Shown here piece by piece: positions 8,237 through 15,661 of a stretch of DNA of 64,000 nucleotides (the stretch's first letter is position 1; every line of letters starts with the position of its first letter). This DNA is from Caballeronia sp. SL2Y3 (GTDB lineage: Bacteria; Pseudomonadota; Gammaproteobacteria; Burkholderiales; Burkholderiaceae), in the NCBI RefSeq assembly GCF_022879575.1, contig NZ_CP084260.1, positions 1,550,001 to 1,614,000 of the forward strand, read 5' to 3'. The translations under genes and the position numbers were made by a program. Below the pieces are notes generated by a model. The model saw only the letters and a list, made by a program, of their open reading frames with translations. It ran no database searches and was not told where the DNA came from.

Positions 8237-9208
8237 TCAGTCTTCTTCGAACGGGAAGCGCACGCCCAGATCGCGCCGCGCCGCGTCCATGATCGCCATC
8301 ATGCGCATGGACATGACATGCGGCATCACCGGGCTTTCGGTCAGACCCGCGCGCAGCAGCTCGCAGAAGTGCGCGGTCTCGTAGTTGAGGCCGCCGCCCG
8401 AAACGGGCTCGTCGAGTTCCACCTTGCGGCCGTCCGTATAGGCGATGGTCGCGCGAGCCGGGTTCCACCAGTTCTCGTGAATCGTCACGGTGCCTTTCGT
8501 GCCGCCGATGAGCGCGTCGCCTCGTCCTTGCAGGTCCATTCCGCAGAATAGTTGCGCGATGCCGCGCTCGTGCCGCACGTTCAGACTCGCGAAGACATCG
8601 ACTCCCGTCGCGCCGACGCGACCGATCGTCTGCACGTCGAGCGCCTCGCCGAGCCAGTCGACCGCGAGAAACGCTTCGTAGATGCCGATATCGAGCAACG
8701 CGCCGCCGCCCGCGTCCAGCGAAAACGACGGATGATCCGCCGGCACGTTCGCCATCGAGCAGCCCGCGCGCACGAGGCCGATATCGCCGATCGGATCGGC
8801 CTGCAAATGCTCGCGCAAGCGCCGATACAGCGGGTAGAACGGCGGCTTCATCGCCTCCATGAAGAGGACCTTCGCGCCGCGAGCCACGTCGATCATCTGC
8901 TGCAAGGTCCGCGCGTTCACGGCGGCGGGCTTCTCGCATAACACCGGCTTGCCCGCGGCGAACGCGCGCAACGCATAGTGCGGATGGCTGTCCTGCATCG
9001 TCGCGACGTAGAGCGCGTCGATGTTCGCGAGCAAGGTGTCGAAGTCATCGAATGCGGCTGCGCCGAACGGCTCGGCGAGCGCGCGCGCCGACTCGGGCCG
9101 CCGCGAAGACACGCCCGCGAGCGTCGCGCCCTCCACGTGTTGCAGGCTCTCGGCAAAGCGACGCGCGATGCGCCCCGCGCCGACGATGCCCCAGCGTATC
9201 GATTCCAT
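8237..9208 (-). CDS. Gfo/Idh/MocA family oxidoreductase
   Basis: A 323-residue NAD(P)-dependent dehydrogenase. The N-terminal Rossmann fold begins WGIVGAGRIARRFAESL, and the conserved EKP motif is present in AGKPVLCEKPAAVNA near residue 95. The C-terminal GFO/IDH/MocA domain contains LLDIGIYEAFLAVDWLGE, the region that usually holds the catalytic histidine; here the DIGIY form places Tyr where many members have His. Substrates in this family are sugars, inositols or dihydrodiols; none can be assigned. The start has a clear GGAGG ribosome site. It converges on the permease gene. Confidence 0.88.
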   Translation of the reverse strand: MESIRWGIVGAGRIARRFAESLQHVEGATLAGVSSRRPESARALAEPFGAAAFDDFDTLLANIDALYVATMQDSHPHYALRAFAAGKPVLCEKPAAVNARTLQQMIDVARGAKVLFMEAMKPPFYPLYRRLREHLQADPIGDIGLVRAGCSMANVPADHPSFSLDAGGGALLDIGIYEAFLAVDWLGEALDVQTIGRVGATGVDVFASLNVRHERGIAQLFCGMDLQGRGDALIGGTKGTVTIHENWWNPARATIAYTDGRKVELDEPVSGGGLNYETAHFCELLRAGLTESPVMPHVMSMRMMAIMDAARRDLGVRFPFEED

Positions 9209-9271
9209 GTAGGTTGCCTCCGGATGTATGTCGTGCGGGGATTGTGCCTGATCGCGCCGCGCGGAAACGAC

Positions 9272-9296
9272 AAAGCCGGGCACGAGGCCCGGCTTT
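9272..9296 (-). terminator. Intrinsic terminator downstream of the GntR-family gene
   Basis: A perfect 10-base stem, AAAGCCGGGC with GCCCGGCTTT, closes a 5-base loop. It lies between the GntR gene stop and the oxidoreductase start, both on the minus strand, so it most likely ends the regulator transcript. Confidence 0.8.
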
Positions 9297-9344
9297 CATC
9301 GGACGATGCAATTGCTTCGCGTCAACCAGCGCGGTATAGACCGC

Positions 9345-10109
9345 TCAGGCTCCCGCCGACGCGTTCACGTCCGGCGGCGAGACCGGCTGGCTCGGCTGAC
9401 TCATGCGTTCGAGCGAGAACGCGCGCCCCACTTCCTCCGCCGCGAGATCGACGAGCGAGCGCGTCGCGCGTTCGGCGGCTGCCGGGTCTTTCGCCTCGAT
9501 CGCCTCGACGACGCTGCGCTGCGCCGCGAGCGTCGCCTCGCGCACGGACTCGATGCCGTCCACGATCGGATTCACGGTCACGAGCGCGCCGCGCACGATG
9601 GCCGTCATCTGCCGGAAGAACTGGTTGCCGCTCGCGGCCACGATGCGCGTGTGCAGCACTTCGTCCGCGGCCTGATACTCGGGCTCGCCGACCTGAAGGC
9701 GCGAAAGCGTATCGAACGCGTCGCGGATGCCGGCAATCTCGTCGGGCGTCGCGCGCGCAGCGGCGAGCGCGGCAGCGCGCGGCTCGATCAGCATGCGGAA
9801 TTCGATTACATCCCGCAAGAAAGTCTGATCCGGCTTCGCGCGAAAACGCCACGACACCACGTCTTCGTCGATGAGACGCCAGTCGCTCATCGGCCGGATA
9901 CGCGTGCCGGTCTTCGGCCGCACGTCCAGCATGTGACGGGCGAGCAGCATCGAGAGCGCTTCGCGCATGACGGTGCGGCTCACGTCGAACTCTTTGGAAA
10001 GGATGTCTTGCGGCGGCAGTATCGCGCCGTATTTCTGCTCGACGATCCCCGATACGAGCCCGTCCATGACCTTCGCCACCAGCGACCGCTCTTTGTTTTC
10101 ATCCATCAC
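9345..10109 (-). CDS. GntR-family transcriptional regulator, FadR (FCD) subfamily
   Basis: A 254-residue repressor or activator. The N-terminal winged helix (residues 10-80) reads LPPQDILSKEFDVSRTVMREAL...KTGTRI; the C-terminal all-helical FCD ligand domain includes FRMLIEPRAAALAA and HTRIVAASGNQFF, supplying the Asp/His residues that bind a metal and a carboxylate ligand in this subfamily. Such proteins usually control sugar-acid or organic-acid catabolism. The two methionines at the start are equally possible. It is followed by its own terminator, then the oxidoreductase gene, which may be a target. Confidence 0.9.
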   Translation of the reverse strand: MMDENKERSLVAKVMDGLVSGIVEQKYGAILPPQDILSKEFDVSRTVMREALSMLLARHMLDVRPKTGTRIRPMSDWRLIDEDVVSWRFRAKPDQTFLRDVIEFRMLIEPRAAALAAARATPDEIAGIRDAFDTLSRLQVGEPEYQAADEVLHTRIVAASGNQFFRQMTAIVRGALVTVNPIVDGIESVREATLAAQRSVVEAIEAKDPAAAERATRSLVDLAAEEVGRAFSLERMSQPSQPVSPPDVNASAGA

Positions 10110-10332
10110 GCTTCTCCCCTATCCGCCTGTCCGTAGCCCATGTGTGTCTGTGCGCGTCGCTCTCACGCGTCCCGTGGCGGCCAAGGCGACGAATTTCCGA
10201 ACATCCATTCGTCGCACTACACGTTGCGGCTTCGTTGCGTCGAAAACCAGTGAGGAATTTCCTGAGAGGGTATTCCCTTTGGTCGCCATCGAAGCCGCCT
10301 TCGCTTGCCGCCGTTCCTAATCGTTGCATCAC

Positions 10333-10380
10333 GCGTTGCCGTATGCGTTGCCGTATGCGTTGCCGTATGCGTCGCCGCAT
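10333..10380. repeat. Tandem repeat, 12-base unit, four copies
   Basis: GCGTTGCCGTAT occurs three times in succession (10333-10344, 10345-10356, 10357-10368), then a diverged fourth copy GCGTCGCCGCAT at 10369-10380. The unit is a multiple of three but no gene is supported here. Confidence 0.9.
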
Positions 10381-10600
10381 TCGTACGCTCGAATTCCTGT
10401 GCTCGCGCCGCGCGGGCGCCGTCATTCCTCAGGGAAACTGATGAATGACGGCGTCTCGGCGCGGCGTATTTGTGTGTTTTATTCGGCCAGAAAACGTCAG
10501 CCGTTCATGCACTCATTTGAGCAAGCATCTCGTAGGCTTTCTGTGCGAACGCGAACGCTCACTCGCGCGGGGGCGGCTATTGTATGACGCGATTGGCGAA

Positions 10601-10630
10601 ATTCTCATGCAGTGCTTAGTTCATGAGAAT
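10601..10630. repeat. Inverted repeat, 9-base arms
   Basis: ATTCTCATG (10601-10609) and CATGAGAAT (10622-10630) are perfect inverted arms around a 12-base spacer, 49 bases beyond the stop codon of the minus-strand glycosyltransferase. No T-tract is present, so it is not a standard terminator; it could be an operator or a 3' RNA hairpin. Confidence 0.75.
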
Positions 10631-10678
10631 GCCGCTTTGGAGCGCGGTCGCATGGTTGCGAGCGGCGTATGGGGGCGC

Positions 10679-11830
10679 TTACATGGCGCCGTCCGAGGCG
10701 CGCGGACGCCTCGCGTGCATGCGTTGATCGCGGCGTTGCAGCGACTCGCGCTCGGCAAGTGTCTGCTGATAGATGGCCACGTATTCGCTACCGACTCTTT
10801 CGACTGAAAGCCGCTGAATGTCTTCCCGCGCGCGCGACGCATACTGCCCGCGGGCTTGCGAGTCGAGCAGGAGCCAGCGCAATTTCACGGCGGCCTGCGC
10901 CGGATCGCCCGGCGCGACGAGCACGCCCGCGCCACCGCCATCGAGCAATTCGGGAATGCCGCCCACGCGCGTCGCGAGAATGGCGCAGCCCGCTTCGCGC
11001 GCCTCGGCGATCACGAGCGGACACGGGTCCTGATGCGATAAGAGCGCAAAGACATCGGCGTTCGCGAGATAAGGGCGCGGGTCCGTCACGAAGCCCGTGA
11101 AATGAACAGCGGATTGCAGGCCGAGTTCGGCGGCGAGCGCCTCCATCGACTCGCGCTCGGGACCATCGCCGATCAGGTACAGGTGCGGCTCCGCGATGAA
11201 GTCGCGCTGATGCGCCGTTTGTTCGCGCACCATCGCGAAGGCCTTCAAAAGATCCGCGATGCCCTTTCGCCGATACATTCCCGCGACGCAGACGACGCTC
11301 GGCCGCTTCATCGGCACCGGGCGCGCCGCAGGACGGCACGTGAGGCGCGGCGCGCCGACCGCGCCGTTGAGCACGACCGATACGCGCTCGCGTCCGATGC
11401 CGCGCTCCTCGAGCGTACGCGCGACGGCATCGCTCACGGCGACCATGCGGTCGCCCGCGCGCACGAGCGACGCGCTCTTCTGGAGTTCGTGATGCACGGT
11501 GGTCACGAGCGCGAAGCGGCGGCGCATGCTGCCGAAACGCGAGATGAGCGCGCCCGTCATCATGTGCGCGTGAACGATGTCGGGATCGAAGCGATCGATG
11601 AGACGATTGAAGCCCGCGATCATCGAGGGCACGCGCCAGGGCTGTCTCGACTGCTGCAAAGGAATGTGCGTGATGCCATGACGCCGCAACAGCGGCTCGA
11701 AGCCGCCGCCCGACGAAGCGACGACCACGTCGTGTCCCATGCGCGCCTCGATGCATGCGAGATCGACCATCATGTTGACGGTGCCGTTGCCGATGATCTG
11801 CGCGTGATTGGCGAGATGGACTATTCGCAT
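10679..11830 (-). CDS. Glycosyltransferase family 4 protein
   Basis: A 383-residue GT-B fold glycosyltransferase of the GT4 family. It opens MRIVHLANHAQIIGNGTVNMMVDLA, with the acceptor-domain segment DIVHAHMMTGALI near residue 95, and has the donor-domain features VCVAGMYRRKGIADLLKAF, YLIGDGPERESME, FTGFVTDPRPYLANADVFALLS and the EAREAGCAILATRVGGIPELL nucleotide-sugar motif. The extra upstream methionine gives a 9-residue longer form. The acceptor is not evident; polysaccharide or lipopolysaccharide synthesis is the usual role. It is not in an operon with the sugar transferase gene 4 kb away. Confidence 0.9.
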   Translation of the reverse strand: MRIVHLANHAQIIGNGTVNMMVDLACIEARMGHDVVVASSGGGFEPLLRRHGITHIPLQQSRQPWRVPSMIAGFNRLIDRFDPDIVHAHMMTGALISRFGSMRRRFALVTTVHHELQKSASLVRAGDRMVAVSDAVARTLEERGIGRERVSVVLNGAVGAPRLTCRPAARPVPMKRPSVVCVAGMYRRKGIADLLKAFAMVREQTAHQRDFIAEPHLYLIGDGPERESMEALAAELGLQSAVHFTGFVTDPRPYLANADVFALLSHQDPCPLVIAEAREAGCAILATRVGGIPELLDGGGAGVLVAPGDPAQAAVKLRWLLLDSQARGQYASRAREDIQRLSVERVGSEYVAIYQQTLAERESLQRRDQRMHARRPRASDGAM

Positions 11831-11956
11831 GAGGGTGCCGGTTGCGCGTGCCGGCATACGTGAATGCGCCGGCCGCGCGGTTCGTTATCGTTATGAAGAA
11901 GAGCTACGGATACCGCAGAGACGCACACGAGAAAGACTCGGGGCGCGCGTCTCGCT

Positions 11957-12490
11957 TCAGAGCAGTTCGTACGTATTGGCGAACGCGTTGGCGCCCGCTT
12001 GCTGCGACTTGCTGGCGCTCGTTTCGCGCGCCGTGCGGCTTTTTCTTGTCAGACCGATGTAGGGCATGCCGTGTTCGAGGAACGGCCCCTCGGTCTTGCG
12101 AAAGCCGAACGCTTCGTAGAACGCACGCAAACTCACGGGCGCCGTTAGCCGCACCGCGCGGCCCGGCCAACGTTCGGCGCACACGTTGAGCACGCGCTCG
12201 ATGAGCGCGTGCGCGGTGCCATCGCCACGGCGCAGCGGACTCGTCAGGATTTTGTCCACGACGACTTCGGGATCTTCGATATCGCCTTCGTGGATGCGGG
12301 CGTAAGCGAGCACCGGCATCGGGCGCGTCATGTCGTCGGTTGCGAAGACGTGCACGCCGGTTTCATCGCGGCCGTCCGCATCGAGATGCACATGCGACTG
12401 CTCGACGACGAACACCGCACTGCGCGCACGCAGAATCAGATAAAGCTCGCGCGCAGTGAGCTGTTCGAAATCCAGGGTCTTCCAATTCAT
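11957..12490 (-). CDS. GNAT family N-acetyltransferase, ElaA-like
   Basis: A 177-residue acetyltransferase. The beginning MNWKTLDFEQLTARELYLILRARSAVFVVEQ is the ElaA pattern; acetyl-CoA binding is at SPLRRGDGTAHALIERVL near residue 85, and the C-terminal YEAFGFRKTEGPFLEHGMPYIGL is the typical substrate-side strand. A 20-residue Ser/Ala/Gln tail follows. An AAGGAGAAC ribosome site stands before the chosen ATG. Substrate unknown. Confidence 0.9.
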   Translation of the reverse strand: MNWKTLDFEQLTARELYLILRARSAVFVVEQSHVHLDADGRDETGVHVFATDDMTRPMPVLAYARIHEGDIEDPEVVVDKILTSPLRRGDGTAHALIERVLNVCAERWPGRAVRLTAPVSLRAFYEAFGFRKTEGPFLEHGMPYIGLTRKSRTARETSASKSQQAGANAFANTYELL

Positions 12491-12894
12491 TGGTTGTTCT
12501 CCTTGCTGCCGGTTTCTCACCGGCGTTGCGACGATTGAACGTTACGTCCCGCGAAACAAGCTTTCAGTGCGGGGGCGCACCGACTCCAGGGCTTGCAGCC
12601 CCGTCAAATAAGGTCAACCACACAAGAGGGCGTCTTCGGGGAAAAGGACGCCTTCACGAGATCCATCACGACATCTCAGCCGAGTCCCGCGCCACGCGGG
12701 CGACTCGCGCACGTGCCGCGATAGCGCTCGCGTCGTTGCGCACCTTCATGGGAAAATCACAATGCAACCCGCCATTGAACGCGGCGCCTCAATAAGCGAT
12801 AAAAACAAAGGCGATAAAAGCGCAGGTAAAAACAACGAATGCTTCGGCGCGCACGCGGTATCGGTTGCCGGCTTTTCAGGCCCGAGGTAAGCCC
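12491..12894. other. Divergent intergenic region, 404 bases
   Basis: It separates the minus-strand GNAT gene from the plus-strand DUF1839 gene. A hairpin, GGCGTC (12629-12634) with GACGCC (12647-12652), and an A-rich segment at 12791-12840 containing two GCGATAAAA direct repeats (12796-12804 and 12811-12819) are the only structure seen. No gene is supported. Confidence 0.55.
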
Positions 12895-13959
12895 ATGAGC
12901 GCGTTTCATACCAGCGGTATGACGAGTTCCGGCGTCAGTCGTTCACGCGTCGTTTCACTCGACCCTTTGCGCATGCGCGCGAAACGTCATCGCGCGCATG
13001 GGCTGCATCGTGCCGAACGCATCTGGCGCGATGGAGCGGACCCTGTCGATCTGTGGATCGAACTCCTGCATGGCAATCAACTCGAACCGCTTGCCATGCT
13101 GGCCTACACGGTCGCGCAGGACTTCGAGGACGATCAGTTCACGCTCGGCCGTCCGCCTCGTGAAGACATCGAAAAGCTGTACGGCCTGCAGGTCCACGAA
13201 CTCGCCGTATTCGGCTCGCTCGAAGAACGCGCGCTCGTGCAAACGCGCCGGGGCAATACGGTGCTCGTCGAGGGCGATGCCTTCTTCTTGCCCGACATGC
13301 GCGCGACTCACTATCGGCGCGAGCATGTGAAGACGACCATCGCCATCGATGTGATCGACCCCAACGCACGACGACTCGGTTACTTTCATCACAGCGGTTA
13401 TCACCTTCTTCACGGCGACGACTACGACGGCGTGCTGGGAACCAGCACTGCGCACGATGCGGCTTCAACCGGTGCAACGGGCACAACGCAAGGGCAAGCA
13501 CTGTTCCCGCATGTCGAGTTCGTCAAGCGCGCGCGCGAATCGCTCGGCGGGACACCGCTTGCGGAAGCGTCGGCGGACCTGTTGTGCGCGCATCTGCTGC
13601 GCCGTCCGATGCACAACCCGATATCGCGCTGGCGCAGCGCGTTTCCCGCACACGTCGAAACGATGCTCGAGCGCGGAGAAGCGTATGCGCGGCCTTATGC
13701 GTCTCATGTGATGCGTCAGCTCGGCGGCAACTTCGAACTGCTCGCTCATTACCTCGAATGGATGCGCGAACAGGGCTTCGACATTCCGGTGACGACCCAC
13801 GTGGGCGCGCGCGCGATTGCGAGCGAAGCGATGGCTCTGCAATGCCGGCTCGCGAGGGCGCTTGCGAACGGGCAAGCGGATCTCTGCGACGCGTCGTTCG
13901 ACATCATGGAAGCCGCGTATGAACGCGTGGTGCCCACGCTGGCGGCTATCGTCTGCTGA
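12895..13959 (+). CDS. DUF1839 family protein
   Basis: A 354-residue cytoplasmic protein of unknown function. Family-like segments are PVDLWIELLHGNQLEPLAMLAYTVAQDFEDDQFT near residue 52, DIEKLYGLQVHELAVFGSLEE, VLVEGDAFFLPDMRATHYRREHVKTTIAIDVID near 125, and GYFHHSGYHLLHGDDYDGV. The VEGDAFFLPD...YRREHVKT stretch looks like a papain-like or transglutaminase-like beta core, but this is an impression from the pattern only. Start ATG follows GAGGTAA. It stands alone, with A-rich DNA upstream. No enzymatic role can be given from the sequence. Confidence 0.8.
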   Translation: MSAFHTSGMTSSGVSRSRVVSLDPLRMRAKRHRAHGLHRAERIWRDGADPVDLWIELLHGNQLEPLAMLAYTVAQDFEDDQFTLGRPPREDIEKLYGLQVHELAVFGSLEERALVQTRRGNTVLVEGDAFFLPDMRATHYRREHVKTTIAIDVIDPNARRLGYFHHSGYHLLHGDDYDGVLGTSTAHDAASTGATGTTQGQALFPHVEFVKRARESLGGTPLAEASADLLCAHLLRRPMHNPISRWRSAFPAHVETMLERGEAYARPYASHVMRQLGGNFELLAHYLEWMREQGFDIPVTTHVGARAIASEAMALQCRLARALANGQADLCDASFDIMEAAYERVVPTLAAIVC

Positions 13960-14907
13960 TCGTTCGACTGCGGTGTGCGTCGCCCACACGCGCATGACAT
14001 CGCGATGATTCCCGTCGCGTCATGCGCATTTCACGCCCGCATGGTGAGATGCGACGAGCGGCAACGATCCTATTGTCCCCGATGAAACATTTCCGCGCTG
14101 CGTAATGGCGCGTTCCATACGTTCGTCACGCACGCCCGGATATCGGGTCGACGCTCGGAACCCATGCGCCTTTCGCAAACGTTTGACGCGCGCATCGGGG
14201 TTTTTGAGGGAAAAGCCGGTCGCTCCCATGCCCTATGTGGGCGAAGTCACGCCCTCTTGCAGGCACGATTCACGCATTCGGGCGCGGCCTAGCCCACAGA
14301 CGAGCCGTTTCGTGCAACGGGCGCAACGTTTAGCCGTTTGCGAAATTGCCATGGAACACATTCTTCACTGCGCGCCAAGGCTTGTGCAGCAAGGCTCTCG
14401 CGGGAGGCAAGAGGGCTTGCGGCGGCAGCGCGTTCGTTAGGGCACGAACATGATGGAACACAGATGAATCAATTTTCAATGTCCCTACAAAAGGAGGGGT
14501 TCTCTCGGCGGGACGCGGGCCTCTGAGGCTTATCGCACGGTGATCGTCAAAGCCCGGCCCCGTCCGCGAGCGGTTTGCGCTGACGATACCCCTCCGGGCG
14601 CATGGGGATTCCTAAGACCACCGATGTTCAAGACTGAAACAAAAAGACGACGCTGCGCCGCACCACAGTGGGGGTTCGAGCAGTGAGGCCCCACCAGCAT
14701 TGACGTTCGCCGCATTGGCACAGTCCTCGCTAAAAGAGTCGCGCAACCCGAAGCGACGCGATCTACTAAATCAACTCAAGCGAGCACGGGCTGTTAAACG
14801 GGGCTGGTGTGAGACGTTTTCATAGCCGCGACAGACGCGACCCGAGAACGATCACACCAGTAAAGAAAAAAGTGAAGCGCAACGCGCGAAGTTACGAGAG
14901 AACAAAC
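13960..14907. other. Long intergenic region, 948 bases, ending in a 5' leader
   Basis: No gene is supported in this stretch. Its right end carries the sigma-54 promoter candidate at 14715-14731 and a leader of about 165 bases ahead of the Crp/Fnr gene. GTGGGG and CCCCAC near 14666-14697 can form a hairpin without a T-tract. The space is large enough for an unannotated small RNA or for enhancer sites of a sigma-54 activator. Confidence 0.55.
14715..14731 (+). promoter_or_regulatory. Sigma-54 (-24/-12) promoter candidate
   Basis: TTGGCACAGTCCTCGCT matches the sigma-54 consensus (TTGGCAC, five bases, TTGCT) with a single change in the -12 element; GG at 14717-14718 and GC at 14729-14730 are exactly 10 bases apart. 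It faces the Crp/Fnr gene, predicting a transcript start near 14742. No sigma-70 pair is evident nearby. Confidence 0.65.
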
Positions 14908-15654
14908 ATGCTGACCCTTCAGTCCGACCTGCACGGCAACCACCTCCTCGGCGCCCTTCCGGCACATGAGTGGCAAGCTCTGACTCCGCATCTCGAACTG
15001 GTTCAACTCCGCACCGAGCAACTGCTCTGCGATTCGGGCCAACGTATTCATCACGTGTACTTCCCGACCACCGCCATCATTTCTTTGCTGCATACGATGG
15101 AAGACGGCGGGTCGGTCGAAATCGCCGCAGTCGGCCGCGAAGGCATGACGGGCGTGCCGGTCCTGACCGGCGGCGAAACCATGCCCACGCGTGTCCAGGT
15201 GCAGTGCCCGGGCTTTGCGTATCGCATGAGCGCCCAGGCGCTGCGCGAACAGTTCGGACGTTCGGACTTTCTGCGCCGCCTGATGCTCCTCTACATGCAG
15301 GCCCTGCTCACGCAAGTCGCGCAGACCGCAGCATGTAATCGTCATCATTCGCTTAACAAGCAGTTGTGCCGCTGGCTTCTGATCGAAATCGACCGCACCG
15401 CGTCGAACGAACTGCAAGTCACGCAGCAGCTGATTGCCGACATGCTCGGCGTGCGCCGCGAAGGCGTGACCGAAGCGGCCGGCAAGCTGCACGATGCGGG
15501 CCTCATCCACCATAGCCGCGGCTGCATCAAGGTGGTGGATCGCGAAGGGCTGGAAGCGCGCGCCTGCGAATGCTACGGCCTCGTCAAACGTGAGTTCGAC
15601 CGCCTGCTGCCGCGTCTGCGCGCGCAGGAGACGGCTTCGGCCTCCAGTGTCTGA
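14908..15654 (+). CDS. Crp/Fnr family transcriptional regulator
   Basis: A 248-residue regulator with a cyclic-nucleotide-binding-like beta barrel (residues 10-130: LLCDSGQRIHHVYFPTTAIISLL, VEIAAVGREGMTGVPVLTGG) and a C-terminal winged helix (QVTQQLIADMLGVRREGVTEAAGKL). The barrel lacks the usual cAMP-binding RTA/ERS signature and there is no Fnr cysteine cluster, so the ligand is open. The short start at MLTLQSDL follows a GAGAG ribosome site. The next gene, a sugar transferase, starts 7 bases after the stop, so the two form an operon. Confidence 0.9.
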   Translation: MLTLQSDLHGNHLLGALPAHEWQALTPHLELVQLRTEQLLCDSGQRIHHVYFPTTAIISLLHTMEDGGSVEIAAVGREGMTGVPVLTGGETMPTRVQVQCPGFAYRMSAQALREQFGRSDFLRRLMLLYMQALLTQVAQTAACNRHHSLNKQLCRWLLIEIDRTASNELQVTQQLIADMLGVRREGVTEAAGKLHDAGLIHHSRGCIKVVDREGLEARACECYGLVKREFDRLLPRLRAQETASASSV

Positions 15655-15661
15655 GATACGG

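Larger units (their letters stand above)
10110..10678. other. Intergenic region, 569 bases, with repeats and no credible gene
   Basis: The stretch upstream of the GntR gene is lower in G+C than the flanking genes. It holds a 12-base tandem repeat (10333-10380) and a 9-base inverted repeat (10601-10630). Open frames crossing it are short, repetitive in translation (Arg-Ile-Arg-Gln) or antisense to the glycosyltransferase. It should contain the GntR promoter. Confidence 0.6.

Noticed and set aside
10333..10380. Possible CRISPR-like array
   Set aside because: The units are 12 bases with no spacers and no cas genes; it is a simple tandem repeat.
10099..10425. Minus-strand frame encoding repeated Arg-Ile-Arg-Gln
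   Set aside because: The repeat in the protein is only the 12-base DNA repeat read in frame; it overlaps the GntR start and has no ribosome site.
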